Part shown: one piece after another, positions 11,525 to 23,100 of the stretch
Layout: each line of letters starts with the position of its first letter
Position numbering within the stretch: position 1 is the stretch's first letter
Made by a program: the position numbers and the translations under genes
The notes under the pieces: model-generated
What the model saw: the letters and a program-made list of their open reading frames with translations, nothing else
Databases searched by the model: none
Told to the model about the DNA's origin: nothing
DNA from: Paramarasmius palmivorus
Lineage: Eukaryota > Basidiomycota > Agaricomycetes > Agaricales > Marasmiaceae
Length of the DNA: 64,000 nucleotides
Assembly: GCA_037176845.1 (NCBI GenBank)
Contig: JAYKXP010000019.1
Span: 558,001 to 622,000, forward strand
Direction: 5' to 3'

Positions 11525-12190
11525 ATGGACCGTGGCCCCAAGAGTGCAGCAACAACGCCCACGATGACGAGCAAGTCCAAGAGTCCCTCGAAGCCTCAAC
11601 TAACTGCCGCCGATGAAGACGACGAATATGATAAATACAATTTATCGGCTGAGATTACGCAAGGTATGCTCAGCATTTGTCACATCGCAGTACACTCATT
11701 GTATCCCAGCCATGATCGATGCCTGCGTGCAGGTAGAAAAAGATTATGAAGCATACCAAGCAGCAAAGCGTCAGGTTCCAGTTAGTCGGGCAAAATTGGA
11801 TCAGGTTATTGGTATGCAGCGCTTTTTTTTCGTTCTTCCTCTGCCTCTAACCGCCACATCTGATAACAGATGCATTTGATCGACTATGGGACAAAGAGTC
11901 CCAAAGGCCTTCAACCTCTGGTACCACCGCACCTCTCCCACCGCACTCTGCAGCGCCACCAGCTCCCAGGACACCTGTATCATCCCCACCAAGTAGCCAA
12001 GCTCGCACAGTTCCGCCATTGACTCCGACAAAGACGACTCTTCCACCGCACTCTGCAGCGCCAGAATCTCCCAGGAAGCCCTTATCGTCACCACCAAACA
12101 GCCAAACTCGCACAGTTCTACCTTCGACACCGACAAAGACGCCGTTACGTGGCTCTCAGCCACCTCCCGTGACACCACTAAAGGAATACC

Positions 12191-12554
12191 TGTTGGAATT
12201 CTAAATATAGATGTCACTTGACAAGTTATTTTCACTTTATTCCGCCTATGCCACAGTTACTAAGAAAGCAGATATACATAGAACAGTTACTTTGACCCAC
12301 TTGTACCAACATCTACTGACAGTTACTGACACTGACTGTGCAGTTATTTCTAGTTCACTTAGTATCTATTATCGTACCTTTGGGATTATCTTTTATCCCT
12401 ACTCATGTATAAAAGCTAGACAGAAAACCTACATACAATATTGAATCACATCAGTTCATCTTGTGTTCTCTCAACCCCTCTGGTCACCAGCTATCGTTTA
12501 TTCGCGCTTACCTGCGCTATCGCTGCTAACAGAGTTCAATCTAAAACTCTGACA
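12191..12554 (+). repeat. 5' LTR with TATA box
   Basis: 364 bp, TG...CA ends. A TATAAAA box is at 12408-12414, a likely promoter for the element RNA. The sequence straight after it (GGTTATGGGCCC) is where a primer-binding site should be, but the matching tRNA is not clear. Confidence 0.9.
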
Positions 12555-12738
12555 GGTTATGGGCCCCGGTCTATAAACCTTAGCCGAACCAGAGTAATAC
12601 CGATTTCATATTGGTATAGTGGCGAGTTTGGGACGCCGTAATATCCCCAAGGAACAAAGAACCAAGATCATACATCGAGTGGCGAGCAGGGACGCCGGAA
12701 TATCCCCTACCCAAAGCAAAGGACTATTGGACTAGTGT
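12555..12738 (+). repeat. Retroelement leader with a duplicated 28-base segment
   Basis: The leader holds two close copies (starting 12619 and 12679, 60 bases apart) of a segment reading GTGGCGAG..GGGACGCCG.AATATCCCC. Paired copies in the untranslated leader may have a packaging or dimerisation role; this is inference. Confidence 0.5.
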
Positions 12739-15085
12739 ATGTCCGATAGAGGTAGCCGTTATCAATCCAGAAGCGGTACCCCAGTACAAGGAATTTTCGA
12801 TCCAGAACAAATATTACGAGGATCTAGGAACCCTAGCAGGAATCCTAGCAGGACACCTACACCAGTAGGAAGAAGAACAGGCAGTCCATCGGGACAGCAA
12901 CAGATTATTCCCAGCATTTGGGACATCAGATTCAAAGGATACAGAATCTGGTGAAGAAGAGATCGAACTTGGTGAAGAGTTTGATCAGGAAACCGAACTT
13001 GCTGAAGAGTTCGAAAAAGGATTAGGATTTGCTGAAGAATCCGATAAAGAAGAACAGGACCTAGAACAGGAACAAGAGCAGGACAAAGAAGACTCAGAAC
13101 AGGAATCAGAAGCTGATACTGATAAACCTGTATCTGACGAAGACAAAGGAACACCTGCCGACGAAGAGAAGGACGATCCACCAGAATCGCCCAGCATAGG
13201 TCCCAAACCGAAACCGAGAAAACCATCTCCCAAGAGACCACAAAAGGAAGAATCATTTGATTCAGACGAAGAAGACGATATGGCGTCAAAAGCGATTAAG
13301 GCATTCGATAAAGTGCCGGAACTCAAGCATGATGGATCGAATTGGTCCATGTGGTCAACAAGGGTAGAAAGAGCTACCAGATCAGTTGGATACAAGAAAT
13401 ATCTGGAGAATGAACCAGAAAAGGACAACGACAAGGAGGCAGATGCAGACGCAGATCTGTTAAATGCCATTATAGGAAAACTCCCGGATACGATATTCAG
13501 GAGATACAAGTCAACGGAATTATCTCATAAACTATGGGAAGGATTAAAGAAGGATTACGACACGAAGAATCCTTTTACGGAAGCACATTTGGAACGAAAA
13601 CTCTACACCGCAACCTGTACCGACATTTCCAAGGTCAACAAGCACATTGATGATCTACTCGAGATCAGAAATGAATTGGAAGGATTGAAGATCAAAGTTT
13701 CGGATGATCAATTCAAGAACGCCCTCATAGCTTCAGTGCCAAACTCACTGACTGCAACAATCACTGCACTGGTTACTGTTTGTAAACAGAACCAGGAGGA
13801 TTTGACAGTTGATTCACTCATCGCTGCAATTCGAGCAGAAGCTAGTGGACAGACATTACGGAAACATCCAGAACGGGAAAAAGTTCATTATTCCCGAGAT
13901 CATTCCAACAATAGAGGCCGAGGATTTAATAGCCGAGGAAAAGGCCGGAGACAATTTAATGATCGACAGGGCGGAGATAACAGAGATCGGAAGGAAATCA
14001 CATGCTTCAGATGTCAAGGAAAAGGGCATATCGCTGCAGGATGTCGTTCAAAGCCAAAGTCCAGGAAATCAGATGATGAATCTGAGGAATCAGATAAATC
14101 TGAAGAAGACAAGCCAGACAAACCATGGAGAAAGGCAAAGGAAAAGAATCACAGTGCAAATGAAAGTGCTGTGAGAGCTGTAGAAAAGGAAATATGGGAA
14201 GAAGGCACATGGTTAGCAAGGGAAATAAGGGCCGTAGAAGAATTTGTGCCATTCACTGAATGGACATATGAAGAAGAAGAACCCACAAATCCCATGTCGA
14301 CAGAGACAAACCTGGAGCCATATCCCAAGGAAAGGAAAGAAACAGCATACATGGCCGTGGAAATGCACACCACGATGGCCACAATGGTCGATTTACAGAA
14401 CCCGATTGATAGCAAAGCAATCATATGCAGAGAAAACCGAATGGATTCTCAACAACGCCGTCAAGAAGGCTATATGGGACAACCAAAGAATCAACCACAG
14501 ACAACTACAGAGACCAAGGACCATGAAATTCATGGAGGACAGACATTCAAGGAACACCATTGTTGCCAAATATGTCACCAATTTATCCAGCACATACTTA
14601 TGGGGGAGAAATTGCATCCAGAATGGCTGATGAAAGTCATAGGACAGAAGGATGAAACAAAGGAAAATACCCCAAGGGATGGAGAAATGGAACAGGAAAA
14701 TGGAACAGACCAGACATTGGCACACAAGGAGGACAAGACAGATCCAGAAAGTCTTGAACCATTGCAGATATCACTCGTCGAGGGGGAGCACAAAAACTCG
14801 ATCAACGACATTTCAGAACAAGTCGCCGAGATGAATCGCAATGCAGGAAACAGGTCACAGAAGGAAAAACAAGTTGGACCTAAACAACTTGTAAACGTCA
14901 ATCCAACAGGAGAATATTCAGGAACGGTCAAAGAAGCAGAAGTGGAACCACCATATCACCAATACTACCACCGACAAAAGATTAAACACCGAGATCAACA
15001 GAACACAGAACATCGCCACCGGATCACACATAGGAATCACCGAACAGAACACACGAACAAAGAATTAGAGTCAAACCCCGGATAA
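12739..15085 (+). CDS. gag: Copia gag-like polyprotein, enzyme-less
   Basis: The main frame starts at ATG 13280 (MASKAIKAF) and ends at 15085, 601 residues. It shows the UBN2/Copia gag fold (about residues 10-185: GSNWSMWSTRVE, LWEGLKKDYD, then NALIASVP), and a CCHC zinc knuckle CFRCQGKGHIAAGC at about residues 242-255. After residue 280 it becomes low complexity and runs to within 30 bases of the 3' LTR, where intact elements would carry integrase and reverse transcriptase. An upstream frame 12739-12954 (MSDRGSRYQSRSGTP) plus a shift to the second frame (open from 12869) would add an acidic N-terminus; the shift is one base and no known slippery heptamer is in the overlap, so an indel is likely. 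Gag alone can form particles that use a partner's enzymes. Confidence 0.75.
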
Positions 15086-15103
15086 TTCCATCATCCAAGG
15101 TTT

Positions 15104-15112
15104 GAGGGGGAG
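15104..15112 (+). other. Polypurine tract
   Basis: GAGGGGGAG directly abuts the 3' LTR, the expected plus-strand primer position. Confidence 0.7.
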
Positions 15113-15476
15113 TGTTGGAATTCTAAATATAGATGTCACTTGACAAGTTATTTTCACTTTATTCCGCCTATGCCACAGTTACTAAGAAAGCAGATATACA
15201 TAGAACAGTTACTTTGACCCACTTGTACCAACATCTACTGACAGTTACTGACACTGACTGTGCAGTTATTTCTAGTTCACTTAGTATCTATTATCGTACC
15301 TTTGGGATTATCTTTTATCCCTACTCATGTATAAAAGCTAGACAGAAAACCTACATACAATATTGAATCACATCAGTTCATCTTGTGTTCTCTCAACCCC
15401 TCTGGTCACCAGCTATCGTTTATTCGCGCTTACCTGCGCTATCGCTGCTAACAGAGTTCAATCTAAAACTCTGACA
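15113..15476 (+). repeat. 3' LTR
   Basis: Same 364 bp as the 5' LTR with no difference seen. TATAAAA lies at 15330-15336 and might drive the downstream host exons. Confidence 0.9.
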
Positions 15477-16130
15477 ATACCGTCCGTTCACTACAGGAAC
15501 ACCCGGCACTACTGTTCGTCTCGCCGATTTTCATCCCAGAAGCTCGTTGCCCAGCCCTGCTAGACGTTGTTATGTGGTGTATGTTGGGTCCAATGGCGCC
15601 AGTGGAGTGTATGAAAGCTTGTCGGTGTTTATTTAATTTTGATGTGTCAGTCGCTCATACGTTGAGTTTATAGAGACGAAGCCTACGCTGTATCGGGCGG
15701 GAAGGCCAACAAACAAGGACTCATTAAGCGCTTCAATGACATCGATTTGGCGACTCGGTGCTATGATGATTGTTGCCGCTACGATTTATTCAAGCTGCTG
15801 TCTCTGCCTTGGGAAGTAAATGAACATTTTGTGGTTATTGTGGGAGTGGTACCCGGCGTGTACACTGGAAGGTTTGCTCATCACTTATATCGTCTGATTG
15901 ACAACTGACGGTCTTCACTAGAGGTCAGTTGATGAAGTGTGGGCTCCGGTGGAGGGGTGGAGAGGTGATCAGAGTCCTGGGTACAGAGGCAGAGGCTCAA
16001 GCTTATTTTGAATATCAAGACCATATTGGGACCACTGCTGTACTCCCGAGCTTCGTACCGGACGACTTCTGAGAGTAGTACATGTCGGACACTGTTCATA
16101 TCGAAACGATGTATTGATTTTCATTCCATC

Positions 16131-16229
16131 TATGTATTGGCTTATCGTTTGCTCTAAATACTGTGAAATATATACCTCTCCAGTCCAGCTATGTATCGAC
16201 TCACCATTTGTCCTAAGTACTATGAAATA
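16131..16229 (+). repeat. Imperfect 59-base tandem duplication
   Basis: Two neighbouring copies read TATGTAT.G.CT.A...TTG..CTAA.TACT.TGAAATA, starting at 16131 and 16190, between the hybrid-binding gene and the next element gene. Confidence 0.45.
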
Positions 16230-16480
16230 CGGTGAGCTCTCTTACCCAACGTTCAAAACGAGTGATCATATGCAACTGCGAAGCATTGTACAGGACAAAG
16301 GACATGGTTGCTCGTTTACAAATTTGGCCGTTAAAATCATAATCCCAGGCCCTACAAACTGGCTTGGTTTGGAGCGAATTGAAAAGGTTAGGAAAACTCA
16401 TGCTGAGGATGTGCAATGGAGTTGAAGCACTATAGCGAGTTGCCGCGTCTTCAACACCAACGTTTCCTTTCCTTACCGAA

Positions 16481-17326
16481 ATGCCTCGTACAAAAAAATA
16501 CAAGACCAAGAAGGACCTTGCAACAGCTAATCGACAAAAAGTGGCAAGACATTATGCGAAGTATTCTACGACCAATGCTACAGGCTCGACGATTCACTCA
16601 GACTCGATCTATAGAAACCGGGAGCGTATTCTTACACAGAAGAAAGAGGCTCGCACTCGGGCTCTCTTGAAAGCGCAGACTGAACACAAGAAGGAAGAGT
16701 ACGAGACTTTGGATTCACGATGATATTAGTATACTGACTATTGCTCACATATTTTCAGAATCGAGATGCGGAAACGTCGTAAGGAGTCACACTGGAAAGA
16801 GCTACAGCGAGACATGAAGATGCACCATGACTCTAAGTACGTCAGAGAAGTCTGTATGATCCTTCTTTGCTCATCGACACCCAGGGATCCTCTCGACCAT
16901 ATTCGTACGCTCTACCGTGGACTAGACAGGCATACAAATCGGGCTCCCAGCATTTTTGTCGAGAACGCCTGCCGTCATTACCTTCAATTCAAACAAAGCA
17001 CTGCACACAACTTGGCCTTTCAATGCCCTATTCGTAACGCCCATATTTCTATATCCAACCTATTACGAGGGACCCAGTTATTCTCAGAGCGGCTACTGAG
17101 AGACTATGGATGCACAGATTACTTTAAACAAGCAGAGTCATTTGCTCGAAGGCTGCGCCTGATCATCTACTGTATCGATGATATCGAAGGGTTTCTCCTT
17201 GACGAGGATGCGGATTTAGGAAAGGCTTACGAGCGCAACGAGTTGAAAGTTCAAAACCCCCAGGTGAAGAAATGGGTTGATGGCGAAGAGGATGTTCCAG
17301 AGACACTGCCTGATTGGCTAGCTTAA
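16481..17326 (+). CDS. Small basic-N-terminus protein A of the large element
   Basis: Exons 16481-16698, 16759-16836 and 16885-17326 join in frame to 245 residues. The start MPRTKKYKTKK is followed by a strongly basic segment (ANRQKVARHYAKY, later YRNRERILTQKKEARTRALL) that resembles the basic region of bZIP-like proteins. Lysine- and arginine-rich helices continue to about residue 100. The rest is helical, leucine-rich, and ends in an acidic tail (DGEEDVP). No named domain is recognised. Families of this look are multi-copy in agarics. A DNA- or RNA-binding accessory role is inferred from the basic segment. Gene B follows in the same direction 177 bases later and shares the opening pattern MxRT..., ANR....Y. 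Confidence 0.6.
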
Positions 17327-17503
17327 TATATTCACTTTGGCTGTATACTACCCAGAGAGCAAAATCTTCTTTGTATTCAGCGATATTGAGTATCGTTCAT
17401 TACATTCAGTGCTCACCGGGATGATCGTGCAATTTTCCGATGGTGGTCGAACAACGGCGGAAATCGTCCTCAATGTGACATGTGACAATCGTTTTTCTCC
17501 ATT

Positions 17504-18293
17504 ATGGCCAGAACAGTCGCGGAGCGCAAAGCTGCAAACAGGTTAGCTGCTGCCAATTACCGGAAGAAGTAGGTCTTTGAAACCCTCTGAATTGACTAAG
17601 AATAATCATCACAGCTGGCAGGAATCTAGAGCTTACAAGGGAAAGGGCCCGAGAAAGAATGCGCCAAAGGCGGTTTCTCAAACGGTGTGTTAACTCCAGT
17701 CTTTGTAACACTCTGCTCATTGCGCAATAGGAGCAAGTGCGAAAGATGGTTCGATGACAATGGCATGACTAGGTGCGGTTACTTTTAGGGAAATAAGCAG
17801 CCTGCTCACTATCTCGCAGGAGCCGTCAAGATGAACAGGCCAAAGACGACAAAATGAAACCCCCTTTCCCCCCTCGTTATCGCAAGCAGGAAGCCCATAT
17901 AGGAGAGGAAATACCAGAAGAAGACGAAACGGAAGACAATGTTCAAGGAGAAGAAATGCAGGATGATCAGCGTCGACGTCCTTTTGACGTTCGTCAAACG
18001 CCAAAGGAGAGGCTTTTCTTCGAGTGCGTCGTAGCTTTGAATATGGTTCAGACACTAACATTTAATCAATCAGACCTCACCGCCTCTGGGACGAGTTTTA
18101 TTTTTCGATACAGAATGTGTACAGAGCTTTTCGTACCCTTACAGAATCCAGTAGCCAAGATACATGCCATGATCTATTTCGCGAAATGGTCATGATGGCA
18201 ACTCATGGCGAGGGACACCAGCACCGCAGCAGCTTACTGCACCATTTTTGGCCAGAGGGGAACCTTAATGGAATCGGACCAGCGAAGGGATAA
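17504..18293 (+). CDS. Small basic-N-terminus protein B of the large element
   Basis: Five exons (17504-17568, 17622-17684, 17731-17772, 17820-18023 and 18074-18293) give 197 residues in frame. The N-terminal 60 residues are almost all basic (MARTVAERKAANRLAAANY, then RERARERMRQRRFLKR). An acidic linker (about residues 90-115) and a C-terminal helical part (LWDEFYFSIQNVYRAF) follow, ending FWPEGNLNGIGPAKG. No known domain. Likely sister of gene A by layout, not by alignable sequence beyond the first segment. All five splice phases agree, so the frame looks intact. Confidence 0.6.
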
Positions 18294-18494
18294 TCCGGTG
18301 ACACAGGTCCCTCCTGCGTTGTCTTGTTACTGCATCATTACCCTCACGTAGCACCTCTTGTCTTATGTACCCGAAGGAATCACATTTCAAAGTCAGAGCC
18401 GTAGTACAAAACAACCTCAATTATTACATAGGTAAGGAAAGTAGAATAGCATTTGTGATTAGAGAAAACTATAGAGGGACATCAAAGTGTAATT

Positions 18495-20091
18495 CTACTG
18501 AGTATTGGGTAACTGTAGATCAGTGTTCGGTACGAGTCCATCTAGCATACTGAGAAGATTGTCCTGACCCGCTTCGCTAAGAGCACACCTCAGGCCTCTC
18601 AGTACCCGTGTCTGCTGCTCCTGTCGCTGAGACAGCGCGTCTAGGTCAGCAAGAGCATTAGCAACAGCGGACCTGGCCTCCTCTGCCTCCCGACGTGCCT
18701 TGGCAGCTTGATATTCAGCAGACGCTACATCTCGTCGACGGGCAGCAATAAGCGAAGTATAAATATCCTCCGTGAGATCATAAAGCTGATCCAAGCTCTG
18801 TGCTGCTTCGTCGCGAAACGGCTTGGAGACATAATTCACAAAACCATGTCGTGCACTAGGGAGCTGACTTGTGATCATTAGATATGCTCCCGTTTCGTCA
18901 CAGAGTTCTTCGCACTGTGGAGATGTAAGGAGATAGAATGAAGGATGTATTAGTCGACGTACACGGTTCACAATGCCTGACAGCTTCTCATCAAAGCGCT
19001 TTTGAACAGATCCCTTAGTTAAAGGCTTCTTGCGAGCGCGGACACGAGGTATCTCTGTGAAGGAGGTTAGTGTGACGTTATGAAGCAGTTCTTGAACGTA
19101 CGCCAGGTTTCAGCACCTTTGAAGGCGCCATGCACAAAGCCAAATGGTGCGTTGGAACGTGACACTCGAATGCGGGGACGAGGCTGACTCGCAGAACCAA
19201 CTGATGAACTTGGTGTAGGAGTGTTTGATGGGCTGGGCAAAGTTTCGGCCGCAGTCATTCCCCTCGGAGCGGAAATTGAATTTCCATCCATGGTGAAAAG
19301 GCGACGGGGATGCTGAGGCGTGAAAGGGGAAGATCCCCGACTTGCAATGGTGCGAGAAAGAGGAGACGAGTCAGCGGTGTAAAGTCCACTCCGAAAAAAG
19401 GCTATCAATGTTGTCAGCACATCCAAAGGACCGGTCAAATCTAGTCATACGAACCAGCACCCGAGGTAGTGCTGCTGGATGCCGATGGTGGAACAACAGG
19501 ATCAAGGGCAGCGGGCCTTACGGGGGTACCTGTTTCATTTTCCAGGGCCGGGTCAAGCGCGAAAGGTTGTGCGTGAGATGCTGCAGGAAACGATGAGGAC
19601 GCTGAAGGTTTCAAACTTAGCTAAGAAACACTGAAGAAATGGTCCACATACCAGGTTCAGAATCCCGTTGATCACCAGAGGGTACCTCTAGAAGTTCACT
19701 CTCTCTATCGTCAAGAGTAGGAGTAGGCGGCAAGTGGTCGTCGGGAGTTGAATTTGGCTTATTGAAGTGTCAGTAAAGAACAGAGTCATGGACACTTGGC
19801 ACGTACCATACTGACTGGCACAGGTGGGGACTGTACGTTTGTGACCGAGTCCTTCTGCGGTATGGGATTGAGTATGAAAGAGGTCACAATCCAGTGAAGA
19901 CTTACCTTGGTTTTTTGTCGTCCTTTTCTAGCTGAGGCACTGTGAAGAGGGCAGTCCTTCTGCAGAGTTTTGCCTCCACATTTCTGACAAAGACGCGGCG
20001 CTCGTTGTTTCTTCGACTTTTCCAAGTCGAGCCTTCGCGGTGAAGGCTGAGATTTGCGAGGAGAACGGCGTTGAGGAGACGAGGAGACCAT
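18495..20091 (-). CDS. Coiled-coil partner gene, divergent from the KDZ gene
   Basis: Minus-strand exons begin at 20091 (MVSSSPQRRSPRKS). The first (19906-20091) has a small cysteine motif, C-x2-C then C (RLCQKCGGKTLQKDC). Middle exons (19807-19854, about 19652-19757, about 19440-19620) are serine/proline/threonine-rich linkers; the join near 19650 needs a weak donor (about 19690) to keep frame and is uncertain. The exon near 19104-19391 leads to the last exon, with stop at 18495: a conserved-looking domain (HPSFYLLTSP, CDETGAYLM) and a C-terminal alanine/glutamate coiled coil. The start is 86 bases from the oppositely oriented KDZ gene, so the two are probably co-expressed. Function unknown. 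Confidence 0.5.
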
Positions 20092-20177
20092 GATGTTGGT
20101 AACCGACAGAAAGGAATCTCATTGGAAAAATTGCACGGACCTTTATAGTGTTGCGAGATTAGTCAGCAAACAGAAAG
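20092..20177. promoter_or_regulatory. 86-bp shared bidirectional promoter
   Basis: Only 86 bases separate the two divergent start codons, so both genes must use promoter signals here or within each other's coding region. No TATA box is clear. Confidence 0.4.
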
Positions 20178-23100
20178 ATGCTACCCCCACTACTCGACGA
20201 AGATGGTCCACACAAGCGTCGCGGATTACCTGCTCTTCCGCCCACAGATCCAAGGAGACCTTTCAACTATCCAGGGCACCACTTGCGGGATGAAGAGAAA
20301 CGGAGAAGTCCCAAAAAGAGAGTGACTGCACATAAACGGCGCAGTGGAGCGGGTAGCAGCACTACACGAAAACGTCACAAAGGTTCAGTGCCGTTTAATG
20401 CAATAGCTGACCACGAAAGCGGACTATCTGAAGGGCTGGGGTACGATGAAGAAATGACCATGGGTGGAGGCGCTGAGATACTGCCAGCGGATTCGGACGT
20501 AGACGAGGACTTTGAATCCTACATCAGACTAGTTGAGTCACGATGTGTAGGGTTCATTAGGATAAGCCAAGCGGTCTATGTGGTACAAGGGTGGAATGTA
20601 AAGGAACGAATGGCCGCGGTGAGTACTGTTATAGAAAGTACGGCGACAAATGCTCATGCAACGTGGACAGGAGACTTGGTATCATATGCAGGTCCAGCAC
20701 ATTGGTGACGATATAAGCCTGGCTTGTATGTGTCCCCAAGGTGGCTTTTCCGACAAGCCATGCATCCACATGCAGTACTATACGGAGTTTCGAGATGAAA
20801 GATTCCGTGAAGAAGAGGATCTGCCATTTCGAGGTCAGTGTCGAGCAAAGAGGTGTAAGATTGAACTAACACTTTTATAGAGGGTAAAACAATTATGTTC
20901 TGGAGGGAGCAGATTGGCTTTGAGCAGGAGTTGTGGCTCACACGATTCTCAGTTCGAGGCCATTCCGAAGCTTTGTCGAATCGAGCGATTGTGACGTATG
21001 AAGGGCTGGACGATGGTTTCGGTAGCTGGCGTTGTTCGAAGGATAAGTCAGCTTGCTCCCATATTCCGGCTGCACGCAAATTCTTTGGTCAAATCTTTGG
21101 TCGTGAAGGCGATATTGACGAGACGCCAGTCACTGTTAACAATGGTCCCACGGAAGCTGAAGAGGAGGATTATGTTGGTAAGTAACCTGGATCGATGACT
21201 CGAGTGCGATAATCTGATGCGGCATATTAGTGGATGATGGTGTGGGTTTAGAGCGGGCCATATCTCACCTGCCAATTATGCCTCCACCATGGGCAATGTT
21301 ACCTACAGACCACGTTCATTACATCCGCACACCTGTCGATCTGATTTACCCTGACACGATTGAAATACGGAATCGGAATTGCGGCAGTCTATGTCAACAT
21401 GAAGCCGCATACGACACGGAACGACCACTGGTGGTTAAAGAGTGCACAATATACACTCTCACTGGCACCAGAGTCGCACAGATCGAGCTCCAACAATGCG
21501 CACACTGCCCTACGCGGCGACACTGTTACGTTGGACCTGATCCCCGAGACATTGGGCTGTTTAATTTCAACAATTCTGTGCTATTTTCGCACGAACTTGT
21601 TGACGAATACACCAGTCGGTTCTCTAGCAGTGTTACACCCTTTTCTGCGTTTATCCAGGCGATGAGCAGGGTATATGAACGTCGTGGGTGCCACTTTGTG
21701 AAAGAAGACTTGTTTCGTTCGGTTTGGTTTGCCTACGTGAGCATCCAAGATCTGCGCGGGGACATGTTCTGCAACCGATGTGGGGCTGCACCAGAAAATG
21801 TGATATGGGATGGAATGACGCTGTCGTTCAGCAAAAAACATCTAAATGACTCGCTAAAGCCGCCAACAGTCGTGACCGAAGATTCCCCTGCTCGGCTACG
21901 GAAGTATCACAAGCAACTTGCCTGGATGCCCATGCCATCCAAGGTGCTGGGATCGTTTAGAAGGCGGGTACTGGCGTGGCTGCGCAAAGGAAAGAGAAGG
22001 GCACCACAGGAAGAGGAAAGTGACGAAGAGCAGCCTACTCCCGCTGGACCAACAAATAACTTTTATAGTGAGCTGCTTTCAATCGCAGCGACCTTTACGG
22101 GGGTATCACCAAGCCTGGGGACCTTGTTTCTTCGGGTTTTTGGGGAGTTGAACAATAACGGTGGCATGGATAGGTCCTTGCGACGATGGTATTCCATGTT
22201 TTTTGAGCAGGTATGTGGATATACAAGAGTTTCCATGAGTGTTATTGACGTCTGTCCGGCAGCTGGTCGCAGAGGAACCCGCGGTGCAGATGGTCAACGA
22301 GGCGGCGCTGGATCGTTTGACGGAGTTTATACGATGTCCATCACATAAAACTGCATCCACGCTTCTCGACATTCCAGCGCTGATGAGGGTGGTAGAGAAG
22401 GAACTGCAAGGTCGAGATAGGTGTCCAGGTGACCTGCTTGGTGTTTGCCAGTGGATGCAGACGAGAGTGAGTGTGGTACTGGGCGAGTTAAAGAGCGGGG
22501 GCCTTGCGACACTTCCGCTACTTCAAGCTCAGCGTAACGACGTAGATGAATGGAAAGCGGTGAGTCATGATATGATTCGAGTTGAGTGTCCTAACGACCA
22601 TGGTGCAGACAGGAAGTTGCTATGGAATGCAACAGATACGGGCGAGGCCTTCGTATCCGTTACTGAAGGGGGACGGTGCTCCAGACAAAGGAGACCAGCG
22701 AGGCGACAAATGTTCCAAATACTACTCGACGTACGGTGAACGGAGGTTGACAGGTGGCATTATGTGTGCGTGGTGCACACATAGCATTTGCTACGGATTC
22801 CATTGCATACCCAAAGGGGAGGGCAGGAACGATGTCTTTTCCGCTATGGTGACAAGATGGCCACAGGCACCCAAACGGGTGATATACGATTTTGCCTGCA
22901 CTCTGGGCCCTTATTGCATGACACGAGAGCCCGAATTCTTTGGGAAGACACAGTTTCTGGTAGATGGCTTTCATGCTAAAGGGCACTCCAAATGCTCTAC
23001 GGCATCGTTCCTGTCCACGTACACCGAGGTCAACGCCAATCTCTCTCGGCTGAACTCCAGCGCAGCGGAATGCGGGAATAGCGGGTTGGGAAGAATTCGA

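Larger units (their letters stand above)
12191..15476 (+). mobile_element. Gag-only Copia-type LTR retrotransposon, 3286 bp
   Basis: Two LTRs of 364 bp (12191-12554 and 15113-15476) begin TGTTGG and end CTGACA, and look identical along their whole length. The 5-bp duplication ATACC flanks the element (12186-12190 and 15477-15481). A polypurine tract precedes the 3' LTR. Only a gag-like frame lies between; protease, integrase, reverse transcriptase and RNase H are missing. Identical LTRs mean recent insertion, so a full-length relative must be supplying enzymes. It lies within the larger DNA transposon and is therefore the younger of the two. Confidence 0.9.
11525..16072 (+). pseudogene. Protein with two RNase H1 N-terminal (hybrid-binding) repeats, split by a Copia element
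   Basis: Exons 11525-11663, 11710-11811, 11870-12190, then 15482-15620, 15674-15871 and 15922-16072 give 349 residues in one frame when the Copia element and one ATACC copy are skipped. The N-terminus (MDRGPKSAATTP) is acidic. A proline-rich linker holds two 35-residue tandem repeats (PPHSAAP...PTKT, 105-bp period). The C-terminal half has two copies of the caulimovirus-viroplasmin/RNase H1 N-terminal fold signature: RRCYVVYVGSNGASGVY and HFVVIVGVVPGVYTG, each followed by a basic stretch and an A-rich helix (GTEAEAQAYFEY). That fold binds RNA-DNA hybrids or double-stranded RNA. No RNase H catalytic domain is attached. The insertion is in the last codons of exon 3, so only a truncated protein without the fold can now be made. 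Donor choice at 15621 is uncertain. Confidence 0.6.

Noticed and set aside
12211..12641. Identical short frames in both LTRs
   Set aside because: They repeat only because the LTRs are identical; no coding features.
12762..13509. Long minus-strand frames over the retroelement (174-175 codons)
   Set aside because: Antisense to the acidic, lysine-rich gag; leucine-, serine- and phenylalanine-rich reading is the mirror of GAA/GAC codons, not a protein.
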